Shown: positions 24,676 through 36,100 of the stretch, in pieces
Layout of the letters: each line of letters opens with the position of its first letter
Numbering within the stretch: the first letter of the stretch is position 1
Assembly: GCA_013398295.1 (NCBI GenBank)
Contig: VZSF01011296.1
Location: 1,029,104 to 1,093,103 of the forward strand
Direction: 5' to 3'
Length of the DNA: 64,000 bases
From: Chionis minor
Taxonomy: Eukaryota > Chordata > Aves > Charadriiformes > Chionididae
The notes under the pieces: model-generated
The model's input: only the letters and a program-made list of their open reading frames with translations
Databases searched by the model: none
What the model was told of the DNA's origin: nothing
Translations under genes and position numbers: made by a program

Positions 24676-27600
24676 GTACATCGTCAGCCTGAACCTGGGA
24701 GAAATTTTAGAAATGTCTTTGTCAGTTTGCCTAATTTTCGAGTGTTGAGTAGAAATACAACTGATAGTAATGGGGAAGGGAGAGAAATCATGCTAACTGA
24801 CAAATCTAGTGTCATAGTTAGTCTACACCTCTTTTTTGATACAACTGTGCGCTGGGTTGACAGCAGTAGCAGTACTTTAGCATTACCTAAACTAACGGTT
24901 CTTGGGCGTTTGTCCTAGAATGTTCTGCTGTTTATTTCATGAATGAAGCCCAGAGATTTTTGCTAGAAATGCATAAATCCACATGTATGCCCTAGCTATT
25001 CTTGTAACTCAGAATTTATCTGTTTCGGTAGCCAGCAAAATACCAGGCATGCGTTCCTACTAGATGGGAGTTGCATATACTATGATTTGCATTCCTGTGC
25101 TTATAGATACTGGACATCTATATAAACAGTCTCACAGCATCTTTTGTAACATTGTGGTGATCTTGGTGCAGTACTCAAGCGTAGCAAGGATAGTTGCAGT
25201 GCTTGTAATTGGCAAAAATCTCCAGTCTTAGGTGCGTGACACGTACGCCTCTCCCTGGAATACATGCAGTGGCTACACTCTCACAGAACACTTGGTCTCT
25301 CCTATTAGGCATTGGTTTTAGATATCTAGGAATATATTTAATAAAATGGAAGAACACAAGAATTTCTGTTTAGTTTATAGGTGAAAAAAGTTTAAAAAGA
25401 TATTTCAGTTCAGTATTTGTAAAACATAATGATGACAGTCACATAGATCATCAGTGTTTGTGAATTGTTTACTTCAAAATAAATCGCATAGCTAAACTAT
25501 AACGGCAAGCTTTTACCGTTCGTATAAGATCAATTGTCCTAGTAATGTCTGTGGATTTATATTGTTTTTGCAGTAAGTTACTATTTTTTATGAGTAAGGA
25601 TGACAAAACCTTTGCAAATGATCCAGTAAATTCAATACACAACGTGTATTTTGTAGTGATGTGAAAACATGTAAAGAGTATACCATAAAAATCTCTGGAA
25701 CTCTTTGTCCAACTTTGAGGCAACATAGAAATTGAATAACAGATGGCTTTTGCAGTTAAACTACTCCAGTTTTGTATAGGATCTCACCTGTTTCGCTTTT
25801 TTAATGTGATAACATACATATGGGAATTAATGAGTTGGAACGTTTTAAAATTCAACTGTATAGGCAAGAAGTAGGTACACTATTGTTTAAGTTGGACTGT
25901 TGTACTGAATTTCCTTTCAGAGGTGAATTGAAATGCTTTTTAAATGTAGTAGTCTGATTAATAGTTAAGCTAATTCAAATAATTTCCACTTACTGCAAAT
26001 GTTTCATGTTATTAATTAAGTAGTGATATATTCAAAAACTTCCTGAAGATATTTATGGAATAGATTTCTTATTCGGTAGATCTGAAGAGGAAGAGACATT
26101 AAAAAGTAGATTTTGTCAGTACAAGTAAATATAGACAGTTAACTGTGTAGAAATTTTACTTCCAGTAAAGCCTCAAACCATGATATAAGTGATGATATAT
26201 ACATGGATTATGCTTGGAGAGCAGGGTTTGCATTGAGGCTTTCTTGGAGATGAGCCATCAGACCAGAGCCACGGCAGCAATGGGCTGCTGGATTTGTTCA
26301 GAGGAATAAGACACAGCTCGTTTCAGTGTTCAGAAAAAGCTTTTCAGAAGTTTAAAGATCAGACATGAAGGATGTACATGGCTTATTTGCAGGATTTAAA
26401 AATAGATCTATGTACTTACCCTCCTTGAGTAATAATCTTGCCTGTGGTGGTCTCTTTTTTCCCATTTTCCTTTTCATTTTTCCCCTAGATTTCTTCAATT
26501 GTGGAGAATGTTTAACTCTTGCAGGTTTCACTTTCAGTACATAAGAGCAGCATCATAGGGAAGACCAAAACCAGCATCTGTTGAGGAAGATTCTCTATAG
26601 CAAGGATTTAAAAAAAAAATAAATCTTTATTTAGTATTATGTATTAGTATCAATAGTAGTATAAGTATTATGTGTTGTTCGTTTACTGAACCCTTAATTT
26701 AAACAAGTACATTCATGTAGATACCTAACATAAATTTGGTTTGAAAGGTGAGTAATTACACACTAGGTATATGGCAAAAATTACGGTTACTGATTACATT
26801 TTAGCATTTTCTTAATGATCTGTTATTGGTCCAAAATTAATACTGAATATTCTGTATAAATCACAGTAAAAATAGTTATTATAGCCTCTTGCTAAAGCAT
26901 CTGGTGGGATAAATTTCCAGTGGAACTGATTTTTCCACTTTATCTTTTTTATGTGTATTTATATACATATATACACGTGTGTATATGTGTGTGTGTGTAT
27001 ATATAGGAAAAGCTTTTTAATAGGAAATCTAGCTAAGCAGTATACTTTTGTCTGAATTTAGGATCATCATCCAGTTTTCAAGGGCTTTTCAGTTTTTTTA
27101 GTGTTTCTTTTATTCCTAAATAAAATTTAGTAACGTGAGCATAGAAAACACTTATTTTAGAATAATAATCTTTTTAAAAATGTCTCCAAACCAGACGTAT
27201 TATTATCTGCTATGATGGATTCTTTTGCTTTGTTTTTTAAACTTGAAGTTTTCATGGTGGATTTGCTATTTTATATCCCTTTTTGGGTGAATTTTCTATT
27301 ATTGTTTGCCATAGGCCAATTACAATAGATAGTCTTTGGCTTAGCAAAGGTAGAGTAAATATTAACAAAGGACTCTATGATTTAATGTGGACTTTGCATC
27401 TACTTTGCAACTCTTAAGAAATGGTAATTTTTTTTTCCTAAAATGCATGTTTATTTTTAATTTGGAAACCTGCATATAAATGCTGTCAGTCCTCTGAGCT
27501 TAAATTTTGCTTAAAAAACCCACAACAATTCAGTTCAACTTTAATACATTTTGTTGCATCAAAATCAGGCTATTGGTTCTAGATGCAAAGTCAAATCTCA

Positions 27601-28693
27601 CACATGACTCACAAGCCATTATTTCAAGCTGTTCAGTTTAGAATTTTAGATAAATATTACCTATATTGCCATCAATTAAATGGGTCATTTTCTAATGGCA
27701 TGAAGCACAAAACACGTTGAACAACTGCTGCTTTATCTATTTTGTAATCTTTTCTCTCTTTGTCACCATAGTACTTCATATGATTCCCTGCTTCTTTTAA
27801 AATAGCATGTTTCCATGAAGTTTAGCTTTAATTTCATATTTACAATACTTAGGAGGTTTGGAGGTTTGGTCTTTCTGATTTTGTTGAAGTGCATAAAAAT
27901 ACAAGATTGATTCAAGGGATATTTCATATCATAGTCATATTTGCCATAGGCATAAATACGTATTAATTTTACCATCTTGCTGGCTGTAGCATGTGTTTCG
28001 TTACAGTAAATGAAAAATAGACAGCTGATTTTCTCAATTGGAAATAATAGGAAACAAAAAGTCTGATGGCTGTTTTTGCAATTCTGTTTTTGTTTCTTTA
28101 GGATTGCATTACAAAATACTGTCAGGAGCTATGAGTCAGATTTATTTTTGGTCAAACGTAATATTTACAGTGACATATATTTTTGTTTTTCCCAAAAGGG
28201 CAACTGGTTACTCTTACTTTCTGCAGTAAGTTAGTAGCAAACCCTCTTTGCTTTTTCATGTATGTTTTTGGGGCTGAGGAAGAAAAAACCCCAAGCAAAC
28301 AAGAAGCATCATTCTTTTTTTTTTTCCCCTATAGTATTTCTTCATTAATTTGTTCATGAGAAAGGAGGTTATTATAGAAATGTAGCTGGTCTATGGTTTC
28401 CTTTTGTCATAAAGAGGCCTGAAACAGTACTTCTGAATTTTAAAAGGAGAAACCCCACAAAATTATGTGCCATGCTAAAAGGAATTTGTTGAAAATGTAG
28501 TTATCACAGGCATTTTTCGGCTCATATTCTTTGACTAAGCTCAGTCTGGGTTTGAGTATTGTCAGACTATCTATCTGGGTGGAAGCTTCTTGTTTCTTTT
28601 TATGTTTTCATTTGCATATCATTGGCATAACCCATGTCATCTAATGCTTCATAATTATATCTGTTTCACTCACCACCCATCCTGTCTGTGCAG
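24676..28693 (+). other. RIMS1: Intron 9 (E9-E10)
   Basis: 4 kb of AT-rich sequence with a mixed TA/TG microsatellite near 26960. No exon, transposon or RNA was recognised. The longest open frames (70-85 codons) lie on the minus strand and have no family resemblance. Confidence 0.75.
26958..27005. repeat. (TA)n/(TG)n microsatellite
   Basis: ATATACATATATACACGTGTG followed by TATATGTGTGTGTGTGTATATATA, an alternating purine-pyrimidine tract in intron 9. Confidence 0.85.
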
Positions 28694-28756
28694 TGAGCTT
28701 CTTATGCTGCCCAGAGCAAAACGAGGAAGAAGTGCAGAGTGCCTACATACCATCAG
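28694..28756 (+). CDS. RIMS1: RIMS1 E10: 63-nt cassette-like exon
   Basis: The exon encodes ELLMLPRAKRGRSAECLHTI between split serine and arginine/serine codons. The acceptor is CTGTCTGTGCAG and the donor GTAAAT. LPRAKRGRSAECLHT is close to the RIM1 sequence as I recall it. The RAKRGRS core is strongly basic and contains an RGRS serine that fits a basophilic-kinase site (inference). Phase 2 at both ends and divisible by three. Confidence 0.94.
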
Positions 28757-29544
28757 GTAAATACAGGAATTCGGTAATCATGAACACATCTGGTTAGTTG
28801 TCTATACTTTGTGTGCCCAACTTTTTTCCATAGCAGTTTTTAGTTCCTGCAAGTAAAGAACTTCCCAGTACATTGTAATCCAGGTGTCATTTTTTTCTTT
28901 TTTGACCGTTTTAATTCAGATTGAGATGTGCGTATATGTTTGTGAGCTTCAGTAGTAAGGATTAAAGCAGTTGAACACATTCTGATTTTGCAGTTGTATT
29001 TTGCAGTAGATTTTCTGTCTACTCTCAGAAGTCCTGATCTCCCAATGCATGACAGTGTTGTTATAAGTCCAAATATTCCTTTTTAGTTGGTTTTATGTTC
29101 TCTTTTGTTTGCATTTTTATGTTTGTACTACAGCCATGCACAAGCCAACAATCTTTACTTGCTGTGACACCTAATCTCATGCTGATTTTGGTCACTTGTA
29201 GAGGAATGAACAATGATTAATGAGGTCTCACTGGGAACCCCAGATTTGGGGGTTTGGTCTGGTATTACTTGGTTTTGCACCCAAAAATTGTGCTGTAAAT
29301 TAGATCCACACATAAACTTTGTAATTTGGGCTCATCTTCAATCTTTATTAATCTCTTGTTCCAAAGCTTGGAGCTCCCTGTCTCAACACTTCCCAATGTG
29401 AAACTAAACGGGACTGAAATATCTTTATCTAGCAAATCTAATTCTGCCTCCCCTCCCCTTTTTTTTCACCACATCTGTTGATCTTGTTAAAAATACGTGT
29501 CAAATTTTGTAGAAAATCTTCCATTTAGAAACAGTAAAAATGTA

Positions 29545-29589
29545 GGTTGAAGTAGTTAACAATTCAACTACTTCGACCAAGTAGTTAAC
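29545..29589. repeat. Inverted repeat with extra direct copy
   Basis: GGTTGAAGTAGTT and AACTACTTCGACC can pair over 13 bp with one G-T/mismatch position, around an 8-base loop. AAGTAGTTAAC then recurs immediately to the right, giving a third copy of the arm core. Confidence 0.8.
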
Positions 29590-31965
29590 CATTTTTCTGT
29601 TTGGGATCTGGGTGCTCTGTGCTAAGAGTTTTACATCAGTGCTGTATTGAAACAGCGTCAAAGATGCTGTGATGGAGTTCTGTTATACAGAAGAGTGGTA
29701 TAAAGGTAACATAATAATAAAACTTTCAAAAAAAATCTGTGCATCAATGAAGCCATTAAATTAAAATTTACGTTTTTATGATCAACAGAGTTTCATTCTC
29801 ATACTTCAGCTAAAAAAGCTTTTTCCTCAACATTTTAGGTTTTAAAGGTTAATCAGTTATTTCACTCCCGGTTATTTTATGTCCATGTATTGCCATATAA
29901 TAGCAAATTTTCCTGCCTCCTTCCTATGGCCTTTCTCTTTTTGCTGCATCTTCTGTAGCTTTACCCTGCTTCTTGCCCGCAGCTCTGTGCTTTTTCCTTT
30001 CCCTCTTAAAGATTATAATTTTCATTTGAATTCTTCAATGACAATGCTTAAATTCTCACTTAATTCTTTTGAATTTGAAGTGCAACTTTTGATGTACTTT
30101 GCCCAGCCGCTATAGATTTCCAGTAGTTTTACAAATCTACTATCTAGTCTGACCTGTTAACCGTCCAAGAATTTTGTGTGGGAAGCAATAAAGTTAGCTA
30201 CACTGGATTGAGAGAGTACAACCCGTTCTTGCCTTTTTCTTTGTTCTGATTATTATTGTTGTTTTTTATGACCAAGAAAAGTAGCAAATTCACCCCTTTA
30301 AAGTAACAGTAATGGTATACTATAATACAGAATGGTACTTTTAATAATGTATTGAAGGTGTATATAAGGGCAATAGAAGACAACAGATTGATTTTTAAAT
30401 TTAACTCTGAGGCTTACACAGCCTGGTCCAGATTTGAATTATATCCAGAAAATTGCCAACATCCATCCTTGACTGAATAGTCTCAAAAACCCTTTCAACA
30501 AAAATTTGGTCTGCACATTGGCTGCCGTCTTATGTCCTTTCTGATTTGTAGTGGTCTGACATTTACTCACATTAGAGAAATCATAAGGCTTTTTCCTTGT
30601 TTTCTAGACAGCATGCTGAATTATGTTTTAATTGATTGTTGAGACAGCTTCGGCTTATAATGGGAAAGAAACGTTAAGGGTTTCATGTTAAATGAAAGAA
30701 ATGTTAATATAAGATAGTCCAGGCTACAAAGTTAAGATATATGGTTAGTTTAATACACCAGTTTAGAATACCAGTCCTAGCTGTCCATCCTGTCCATCTG
30801 TATGCAATTATTGACTAATAGCAGAAATGGTAGAAGGACATGTGTACCTATGCCATAGACCACGGGTTGTCACATTCCATGTCTGAGGTCGCACCCACTT
30901 TGATTAGTCATTTCTGCTGGTATGCCAGGATTGACCTGATGGACAACCATTCCTTTATTCCAACTTTGCAACGTCACAGTGACCTCTGGTAGGGATCCCA
31001 GCAGTGATGACCACTAAACCTGTACAAGAAGGGTCAAAGCTCCTCTGTTAAATCCCTCAGGGTTTTACAAACACTATGGTTTTCAGGCAGAGAGTTGTTT
31101 CATCTGTCTGTGACACAGCTGGGTTTGTAGCGTTATCTGCTGTGCCTAGGTCCAAGCCTTAACAGGAAACAAAATGCCCTATCTGGACAGACTATTCTTG
31201 AAGATGCAAAATCCTCAAGGCTGCTGGTCCTTCTGCCAAAAGCACCACAGCTGTGTCCTGATAGGGTATGTGTAAAATTCTTAGAACTTGGTTATTAACC
31301 CTTAACCATTAAATGGCCATGATTCCCATTCGGCAGTCACTGTCTGCCTTTATATTTCTCCCTTGTTCATTGGGTAGAGCTGGATAATAAAGCAAACATT
31401 TCCTGTTCTAAAATGTCATTTACTGTAAGTGATGATATTAGACAGTTGTCATGTGATGTCTCAGAGTGCTGCTGTGTTGGCTCATGTACTACATCTCCTA
31501 GACTTTTTAATTAGCTTATTATTAATAGCATTTAATTACTGTTAGAGTTTGAAACTGATAAACCACTTCCAAAAGACTTCCACATTCAAAAATGCCGGAT
31601 GCTAATACATCTATAATTAAGTTTCTGTTTTAGCAAGATTTTCATGCTTAGCTGATGAAGAGCTTCAAGTCTCTGTAGGTCTGAGTAAGGCATCACTAAG
31701 ACAAATAAAAAGCAAGTTTTATATCAACCTAATCCTTTACAACAGCTTGTATATTTTAATTAAAAATCTCTATACTTAGATTTTAGATTACTTTGATTAC
31801 AAGGAAAAAACTCTGAGCTGTACCAGTATTGTCATGCGTTCATGGACTGCATTAGTAAAAGTGTAAATTCAAAAAATTTATCCCCCAGGTAGCCATCACC
31901 GTAGTTGGGAAAAACATATATTGAGAAATCTACTCATACAGCTTTTAAGTGTAGTAGAACTTTAT

Positions 31966-32003
31966 GCCTTTATTTTACGTTCTGGCCTTTATTTTACGTT
32001 CTG
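31966..32003. repeat. 19-bp perfect tandem duplication
   Basis: GCCTTTATTTTACGTTCTG occurs twice back to back. The duplication lies roughly 90-125 bases upstream of the E11 acceptors, within reach of their branch-point region. Confidence 0.9.
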
Positions 32004-32091
32004 CTCAGTCTTGGCTTACCTTTACCTGTCTTTTTATTTCTGGCATGTTTGTGTGATGTTCTGTGTGCTTTTCTGTTCCACCACATTCAAG

Positions 32092-32103
32092 AAGTTCTGT
32101 TAG
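32092..32103 (+). promoter_or_regulatory. RIMS1: Alternative 5' extension of E11 (tandem acceptor, +12 nt)
   Basis: An AG at 32090-32091, preceded by a pyrimidine-rich stretch, would add 12 nt to E11 in frame and encode R-S-S-V before the arginine that leads into HYKT. Mammalian RIM1 as I recall it has H-L-V-R before HYKT at this position, so the longer form may be a real isoform. The 3' acceptor is TTCTGTTAG. Confidence 0.55.
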
Positions 32104-32169
32104 GCACTATAAAACTTTACCACCCAAGATGCCTTTACTAGAAAATGGTATTCATTGGAACCTATACAG
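32104..32169 (+). CDS. RIMS1: RIMS1 E11: 66-nt cassette-like exon
   Basis: The exon encodes HYKTLPPKMPLLENGIHWNL and Y, between split codons, with donor GTAAGA. HYKTLPPKMPLL is a clear RIM1 match. The second half (ENGIHWNLY) differs more from the mammalian QSSSHWNIY that I remember. Acceptor choice is ambiguous because a second AG lies 12 nt upstream. Phase 2 at both ends and divisible by three, so inclusion is optional for the frame. Confidence 0.93.
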
Positions 32170-32516
32170 GTAAGAAGTGTTTAGAGTCCCCTTTAAGTAG
32201 TTAGTTCCTTTTTAAAAAAAGCAAATAGTCTTGCCTTGTTAAATGAATAATTAAATAAATAAATAAAGGTTCCTACAGTTTTCATAACTGAGAGATAAGG
32301 GATATAATACTAAAACAACTTCATATAATTATTTAAATTAACCCCTACCTTACAAAAAACCCTGAATCAAACCACTTTGTATTAGGTGGAGTTGTCTTCG
32401 CTGTTAAAATTATTTGTTGCATGTTTTTCTTTGTTACATTCTTTTGTTTGTGTACAAGATTTTGGTTACATGTCAAATTTATTTTCATTTTGTTTAAATA
32501 ATTTTAATTTACGAAG
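32170..32516 (+). other. RIMS1: Intron 11 (E11-E12)
   Basis: 347 bp of AT-rich sequence with a short AAATAAAT-type tract near 32248-32268. The E12 reading frame stays open upstream to a methionine at 32386, which is not evidence of an internal start. Confidence 0.85.
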
Positions 32517-32630
32517 CTCAACTCTTCCTGCATGCGCTAAGACCAAATCTGTGATTAGACAGGATATTTCACTCCTTCGTGATTGCCTTAATTCACGAAT
32601 ACCGAAATTTGGAGATGATCTGCTGGTTAG
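32517..32630 (+). CDS. RIMS1: RIMS1 E12: 114-nt diverged cassette-like exon
   Basis: The exon encodes STLPACAKTKSVIRQDISLL followed by RDCLNSRIPKFGDDLLV between split serine codons. The acceptor is TTTACGAAG, with a weaker pyrimidine tract than its neighbours, and the donor is GTAAGA. KTKSVIRQDISL matches RIM1, but the second half (LRDCLNSRIPKFGDDLLV) matches the mammalian HHECFNSTVLRFTDEILV, as I recall it, only in scattered positions. A weak acceptor and higher divergence fit a regulated cassette. Phase 2 at both ends and divisible by three. Confidence 0.9.
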
Positions 32631-33090
32631 GTAAGAAACTGAGGATTAATCCCCCTCCTGCTTGGTATCTAATATGGATTTGCAGAATAAATGAGCTTCA
32701 CTGTAAAGTGATTTCACGTAATATATAGTCTATCACATCCTTTTATGTTGGCTTAAGGTTTACTGCTGTTAATAAGGATTTAAATTTATTGTTTGGTATT
32801 TCTCATTCCACTTTCTTACAAGTGGATGCTGTTCTGTCTCATTCAGTTTTAAACATTTCAATGATCTTAGCAGAAATTTTCTAGCAGTCTTTTGTTTGCT
32901 TTTATTTTCTAAACAAATCTTGGCACTGTCATCCAGTCAGCTCTTTTACGTTTTCCTTAATTAAATCATTGTGATTCTACATTTTCTGTAAAGAGAGCAT
33001 TATTTTATGAGTTAATATCTAACATTGTATTCCTTTCTTTGTTTTCTTTTTCTTACTCTTCTACCATTGGATGCAATGCACTGGCACTAG
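32631..33090 (+). other. RIMS1: Intron 12 (E12-E13)
   Basis: 460 bp with a pyrimidine-rich 3' end (CTTTCTTTGTTTTCTTTTTCTTACTCTT-type). No other feature. Confidence 0.85.
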
Positions 33091-33180
33091 TGAACTACAG
33101 CCCTCCCTTGACAGGGCTAGGAGTGCTAGTACCAACTGCTTGAGACCAGATACTAGTTTGCATTCACCAGAACGAGAAAG
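33091..33180 (+). CDS. RIMS1: RIMS1 E13: 90-nt linker exon
   Basis: The exon encodes ELQPSLDRARSASTNCLRPD and TSLHSPERE between split codons. The acceptor is CTGGCACTAG and the donor GTATAA. SLDRARSASTNCLRPDTSLH matches RIM1 almost exactly as I recall it. DRARSAS is a basic phosphorylatable stretch (inference). Downstream of the donor the frame stays open for about 210 bp, so the exon could look longer than it is. Phase 2 at both ends and divisible by three. Confidence 0.95.
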
Positions 33181-36100
33181 GTATAAAATAAAAACTTCTG
33201 AATTTCTTGTCATCTGTGCTGGTGATCTTTATCAGTTTTGTTTTTCTTCATATGAGTACTCTGCATTCTTGTACATTCATGTCTGCTTTGGTATTTGTAG
33301 ACATTTTTGCTCCTGTATTCATGTATGTCATGTAAATTGTGTGTTGGAGTTAATAACCACTTCTGGCTTCTTTCCTTGTTTTAGTTCAAGCTGATGTCAT
33401 TGTTTTCAAAAGTCCTCAGTATGCTGATAATAGCATTGCAGTGTTAAGTATTTTGACACAGTACCACTTGGTTTTTAATCTTCATCGTCATTTGCTAAAA
33501 AATACTACATTTGTTTCTTGCCTGTTCTGTGGACTGCTAATAAGGCGGTGACATAACTTTATAAATTATGACAAAACTTTCATATTTCAAACCAGAACTG
33601 TAGTTTGTATAGTGATGTATTTTCTACGAAACAGCCAACCTTCATTACATTCTAAATCTAATCTGCTGCATCTGCTTTTGCACTTACAACGCACATAACT
33701 GCATTAAGTTTTTTTCACTGTGACATTATATTAAGGCTCACATAAGTCTTAAGAAGCAATGTTTGCAATTTAAGTGAAATATTGTTGTGTCACATACATG
33801 GTGCAGGCATTTTATGGATACTTCCTGAATTTTTAAATTACAACAGCTTGGTTCAAAATCTTAGGTGAACCAAATACTCTTGGTGTGTTTTACAGATGGG
33901 ATTGTTCCACAAGGGAATTTTTCATCATCAGCTGTATTTTTAGCTAAGAACGGTGCCATTTTAGAGTGAGATTTTATCTTCACTGAAGGCAATAATAGGC
34001 TCCCATTGAGTAGGAATATGGTGGCATTACAATTTCATCTGTGCAATAAATCTTTTAACTAGTGTGGCAGTTAATGCAAAGTTGCTTTGTCAGTCAACCC
34101 AGAGCATGGTAGTTATGATAGCTGCATTATTTTCATTATTGTGGGAGAGGAGCTGTGAAGAAAGGCAATAAGAACTTACTTTTCCCTTTGAGATAAGATT
34201 TCTCCTAAGTTTTTTTTGTGAAATTTCCCTTTCCCTCCTCGCCAATTCCCACTTCTCCTTGACTGGAACTTTGCTTTCTCAAGTTGTGCCCTTGTTGCAG
34301 AGCGATTAATGTTCTGCTGCGATATCTCAGATAGATCTACACTTGTGCATTCCTATTTAAGATATCGTAGATAATATATACATGGTTATTAAAAAACAAA
34401 AAGAAGCATGACAGAAATAAGGCCACTTAGAATGAAATACAGTATGTAATTCTAGATTAAAAAAATATTGTAGCATCATATTAATAACTAGGTGTGTCAA
34501 TATATACAGCTGTATTCATCTACAAGCAGCTATTTAATGTAATAATGCATAGACATGAGCAGTATGTTTTGTACTTTTATTTCAAGATGCCACCCATCGA
34601 GTTGAATATTCAATGAAACAGTAACTGGCAATTGTAAACTAGTTAAAATATTATTCTCAAAAATGTCACTGATGTTAATTAGTTCTATTATGTCTTTGTA
34701 ATTCACATCCAGCAACCTCTGTCCAAGAGGCACTGCACAAAATCTGCAACATTTTTCATGAGCTCCTCATAAAGAAAAGCATTTAATCTGTGTTAATGGC
34801 CTCTGCTGCTGCTAAATACGTGGTTTTGCCAAACCACCTGTGGGCCTCATCCAGAAAAATTGTCCATCACTCTGAAACTTTTACTTCTTTGCTTTTAGAA
34901 GTCCTAACTAGGTGCTTTTGACTTGGGATGCTCCATGGGGGTGCAGAAAAGCTCTTTTTTAGGAAATTCATATTCAAGTTTTCTATGATGCTTTTGCTGA
35001 AAATAATAAAATCTTTGTGGCTCTGATGAGAGGATTTAGGACATACTTTTTTTTTTTCTTTTCTTCTGACATAGATGATGTTTTTCCAGTGCAGCCCAAT
35101 TTTTGGAGGAAGGTGTTATGTTTAATATATAAAACCCACCAAATTAATCTTTTTGTTTTGGGGGAAGCGAATTCTAGGACATCTAATTCTCCACTGTTGA
35201 ATGTATCTGCTTACACTTTAATGTGAGGTTAGTGATCAGTTGCGTGTAATGATAGAGGAGTCTTTAGTTTGAAGAATGCAGAATTAAGTTCAAGGTATGT
35301 AGAAAGCATTCTGTTTCTCTGCCGGATAAGATGAGAATAAAGGACTTAAAATACAGTAAGATAATTTCATCTTAAAGAATAGGAAAGCTTTTTGGAAAGC
35401 AAGTATAATGAAACACTGTAATACATGATATGGAATAGATTACCTTGACTTCATTACTAGAGACTGTCTTAAGAAAAGATCAGACAAACATACGTCAGGT
35501 GTAGAGTTGGTCCTGCTTGTAGCAAAGAGAAACACTATATAGTTTTGTGAAGTCCAGTCTATACAGCACCACTTCATTATCATTATATTTGAGGGAACTA
35601 TGGTGAAGCTATTGTTAGTCGTTTTTATGGTGTTTCCTCTTCCCCCACTGAATGGAATTGTAGATTTTATTTAAAAAATTAGACTTTTAGTCCTGAAAAT
35701 ATAAAGATATATTTCTAGGTGTGGCATTGTATATTTTCTTGAACAAAATTATGAGTATAATCATCTATGGAAAATTATTTCTACTTACTCCCCCAAAACC
35801 TTTTGTCTCAGGGTGTATAAATTAGATTGTATTTGAGATCAAGAGTTGAAATGGTCCACTTGAGCTTTTTTTAGTGAAACGGTATTGGCTGTGTGTAACT
35901 GATGGACAGTAGAGCCCTGTTTCTCTGTGTCAAAGATTTGTTGTAAATTGTTTTGATCCTTAAGCTCTTTACAACATCATTCACATCATTAAGAATGACT
36001 GGGGTATTTACGTTTTTTTAAGATGCTGCCTTGCTCATAAAAGTAATTTTGTTGACCCACATATACCAGCAGAAAAATACTTTCAGCGGTATATAGGCCT

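Larger units (their letters stand above)
28757..32103 (+). other. RIMS1: Intron 10 (E10-E11)
   Basis: 3.3 kb. It contains an inverted repeat near 29545, a less AT-rich block at about 30850-31400 that may be an old unidentified repeat, and a perfect 19-bp tandem duplication near 31966, about 90 bases before E11. The last 12 bases may be exonic through an upstream alternative acceptor. Confidence 0.75.

Noticed and set aside
29545..29589. microRNA precursor
   Set aside because: The 13-bp stem is too short for a typical pre-miRNA hairpin.
32386..32634. Open frame starting at Met 32386 as an internal gene start
   Set aside because: Its second part is E12; the first part is intron sequence that happens to be open. 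The splice phase requires a split serine at 32517.
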